From assembly GCA_961205875.1 (NCBI GenBank), contig OY540811.1:35433340-35497339 (forward strand): a DNA stretch of 64,000 nt, in the 5' to 3' direction. This stretch comes from Sialis fuliginosa. Its lineage: Eukaryota; Arthropoda; Insecta; Megaloptera; Sialidae. Under the pieces are notes generated by a model. It was not told the DNA's origin and ran no database searches. It was given only the letters and a program-made list of their open reading frames with translations. Positions within the stretch are counted from its first letter, which is position 1; the number at the start of each line of letters is the position of its first letter. Position numbers and translations under genes: made by a program. This document shows positions 61,721 through 64,000 of this stretch, in pieces.

Positions 61721-64000
61721 CTCGTCCAATTTTGTTTTCGTTATGTATAATTAAGCACTTGTAAAGTTAAGTTTTGGTTCTTTTATAATAATTTATGAAT
61801 ATATAGAGAAAGAAAGAGAAAAAAATTGTGTTAAATTGACCTGCATTTATCAATAAATCAAAAAATAACTATACGAACAAAAAAAAAATTTTTTTAATTA
61901 TAAAGTACACCCTGTATAATATATTATATGCACTTATGTTATAAATATAACAAAACATTAAAATTATAAATATTAATAGGTTACAAACATGTTTTTTATT
62001 CTCTTTAGTTGGAAAAACTTCTATTAACACTAGTGCAGAATCTCTTGATAGCTCCTATTTGTTATACAAACCTTCAAACGCCCAAAACTTTAAGATGAAT
62101 ATATTCATCATAAAGTTTAGAATAATAAACAATTAATTATTTTTTACTTAATATTGTACATTTAGAGTAATTTGAAGTTGAAATTGATGACTATTAGACG
62201 ATAACAGTAAGAATTGTGCCGGATATATTCTTTTTTGTTTCAAATCTCGTGAACGGTCAATTGGATGTAAAAAATGTACTGAAACTAAATTGTCGGCAAT
62301 GAAATTTTGAATAATATTTCGTTATGTTTCACATGTCAAATATGAAAGTTTCCGAGTAAATAAAGGTCAAAGATACAAATTAATTGATATATTACATGTA
62401 CGGTGAAAAGCAGGGTATATTTGTCACACAATATTTTATGACCAGTTTTTTTATAATTAAAAAAATTATAGAAAATATAATAGGGTGGACTTATATCTAC
62501 CATACATAAATTTTACTTTTACAAAAAATATGATAGTTTTATTGTTAAACATGATTTCTCAGCATTGTTATTTTGTTTGATATTTTTAGTATGTATGGTA
62601 ATTATTTTTTTTTTATTCCGGTCGATCTTTAGGAATTCATCCCTGGGATTCATGATGGAAATATAAAATTTTATACAGATGTACATCAAACCCACCTCTA
62701 CAAACCTAGATATGACTACCCTCAAATCTTGTGCGGTCCCACATTCAGAGGTTAGCATAATATCTCCACAAGTTTTCTTTATTTAAATTTTTTAATTTTA
62801 ATTTTTGAAAATGATACGATAAATATATACATACATTTACATATTCATATGTGCATTTTACTCATCTATTAAAATGCAATATTTGAATTGTGTTATACGA
62901 TTTTTATATTTTATTTATAGTATTATTTACAAAATTTAAATAAAAAAACTTGTGGAGATACTATGTTAACCTCTGAATGGAGGACCGCACAAGATTTGAG
63001 GATAGTCATATCTAGGTTTTTTAGAGGTGGGTTTGATGTACAACTGTATAAAATTTTATATTTCCATCATGAATTGCAGTGTTGAAATCATAAAGATCGG
63101 ACGGAATAAAAAAAAAATAATTACCATACATACTAAAAATATCATACAAAATAACAATGCTGAGAAATCATGTTTAACAATAAAACTATCATATTTTTTG
63201 TAAAAGTAAAATTTATGTATGGTAGATATAAGTCCACCCTATTATATTTTCTATAATTTTTTTAATTATAAAAAACTGGTCATAAAATATTGTGTGACAA
63301 ATATACCCTGCTTTTCACCGTACATGTAATATATCAATTAATTTGTATCTTTGACCTTTATTTACTCGGAAACTTTAATATTTGACATGTGAAACATAAC
63401 GAAATATTATTCAAAATTTCATTGCCGACAATTAAGTTTCAGTACATTTTTTTCATCCAATTGACCGTTCACGAGATTTGAAACAAAAAATAATATATCC
63501 GACACAATTCTTACTGTTATCGTCTAATAGTCATCAATTTCAACTTCAAATTACTCTAAATGTACAATATTAAGTAAAAAATAATTATTTGTTTATTATT
63601 CTAAACTTTATGACGAATATATTAATCCTAAAGTTTTGGGCGTTTGAAGGCTTGTATAACAAATAGGAGCTATCAAGAGATTCTGCACTAGTATAAATAG
63701 AAGTTTTTCCAACTAAAGAAAATAAAAAACATGTTTGTAACCTATAAATATTTATAATTTTAATGTTTTGTTATATTTATAACATAAGTACATATAATAT
63801 ATTATACAGGGTGTACTTTATAATTAAAAAAAAATTTTTTTTGTTCGTATAGTTATTTTTTGATTTATTGATAAATGCAGTTCCATTTAACACAATTTTT
63901 TTCTCTTTCTTTCTCTATATATTCATAAATTATTATAAAAGAACCAAAACTTAACTTTACAAGTGCTTAATTATACATAACGAAAACAAAATTGGACGAG
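61721..64000. mobile_element. Large palindrome, at least 2.28 kb, running past the window end
   Basis: CTCGTCCAATTTTGTTTTCG at 61721 pairs with its exact inverse ending at 64000. Mirror pairs run throughout: TTATAAAGTACACCCTGTAT / ATACAGGGTGTACTTTATAA; CAATTGGATGTAAAAAATGT / ACATTTTTTTCATCCAATTG; GTACGGTGAAAAGCAGGGTA / TACCCTGCTTTTCACCGTAC. The centre is near 62860, with a loop at about 62800-62925. An ACACCCTGT / ACAGGGTGT pair lies inside the arms (61909-61917; 63805-63813), so another ACAGGGTG-ended element may be embedded, or the true ends are internal. No known protein is encoded; the reverse frame at 62519-62758 is arm sequence. Confidence 0.9.

Overview
The window looks like insect nuclear DNA. 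It is strongly AT-rich, has no bacterial-style gene packing, and carries mellifera-type mariner, hAT, PIF/Harbinger and Helentron-like (HINE/DINE-type) elements plus many terminal-repeat elements whose ends read ACAGGGTG or ACCCTGT. The order of insect cannot be fixed from the sequence. I see no complete protein-coding gene, no tRNA or rRNA gene and no CRISPR array. Almost every longer reading frame is a transposase relic or lies inside a repeat.

The best host-gene signal is at 2758-2971: an ATG in good start context opens a 71-codon frame with many CpG-containing codons, ending at a consensus GTAAGT donor. Two weaker candidate exons lie downstream on the same strand (4840-4946 and 6214-6280). 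If they belong together, the rest of the window would be intron or intergenic repeat DNA. The product is not recognised.

Layout. 1-5 kb: mariner 3' half, a foldback element, two copies of foldback family A (one with an embedded hAT remnant) and the candidate exon. 5-10 kb: foldback element, mariner 5' half in reverse, and the most complete Helentron-like family B element. 10-18 kb: four long inverted-repeat elements (two nested in older repeats), a diverged tandem repeat and a 1.5-kb terminal-repeat element containing a smaller one. 18-31 kb: MITE family C, a Penelope-like hairpin with hammerhead-like core motifs, MITEs K and T, and Helentron-like D and E elements. 31-46 kb: hAT-type elements with 8-bp target duplications, family A with a neighbouring palindrome, a TA-flanked palindrome, a three-level nest (U containing T containing S) and other MITEs. 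46-53 kb: a PIF/Harbinger element with TAA target duplications and a transposase relic, more hAT MITEs, tandem repeats and the full-length E element. 53-64 kb: a palindromic family B element with two 3' ends, a tail-to-tail pair of family C MITEs each broken by a younger insertion, and a palindrome of at least 2.28 kb that runs past the window end.

Two patterns stand out. First, families B, D and E share one architecture (subterminal inverted repeats, GTCY microsatellite, 3' hairpin in D and E), and each family's two subterminal repeats match each other while differing from the other families. Second, many unrelated elements are near-perfect palindromes of 0.5 to more than 2 kb, and several share an ATCTCG-plus-AACGG motif. 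Family letters (A, B, C, ...) are labels made here, not database names. Class assignments rest on terminal sequence, target duplications and recognisable protein motifs only.
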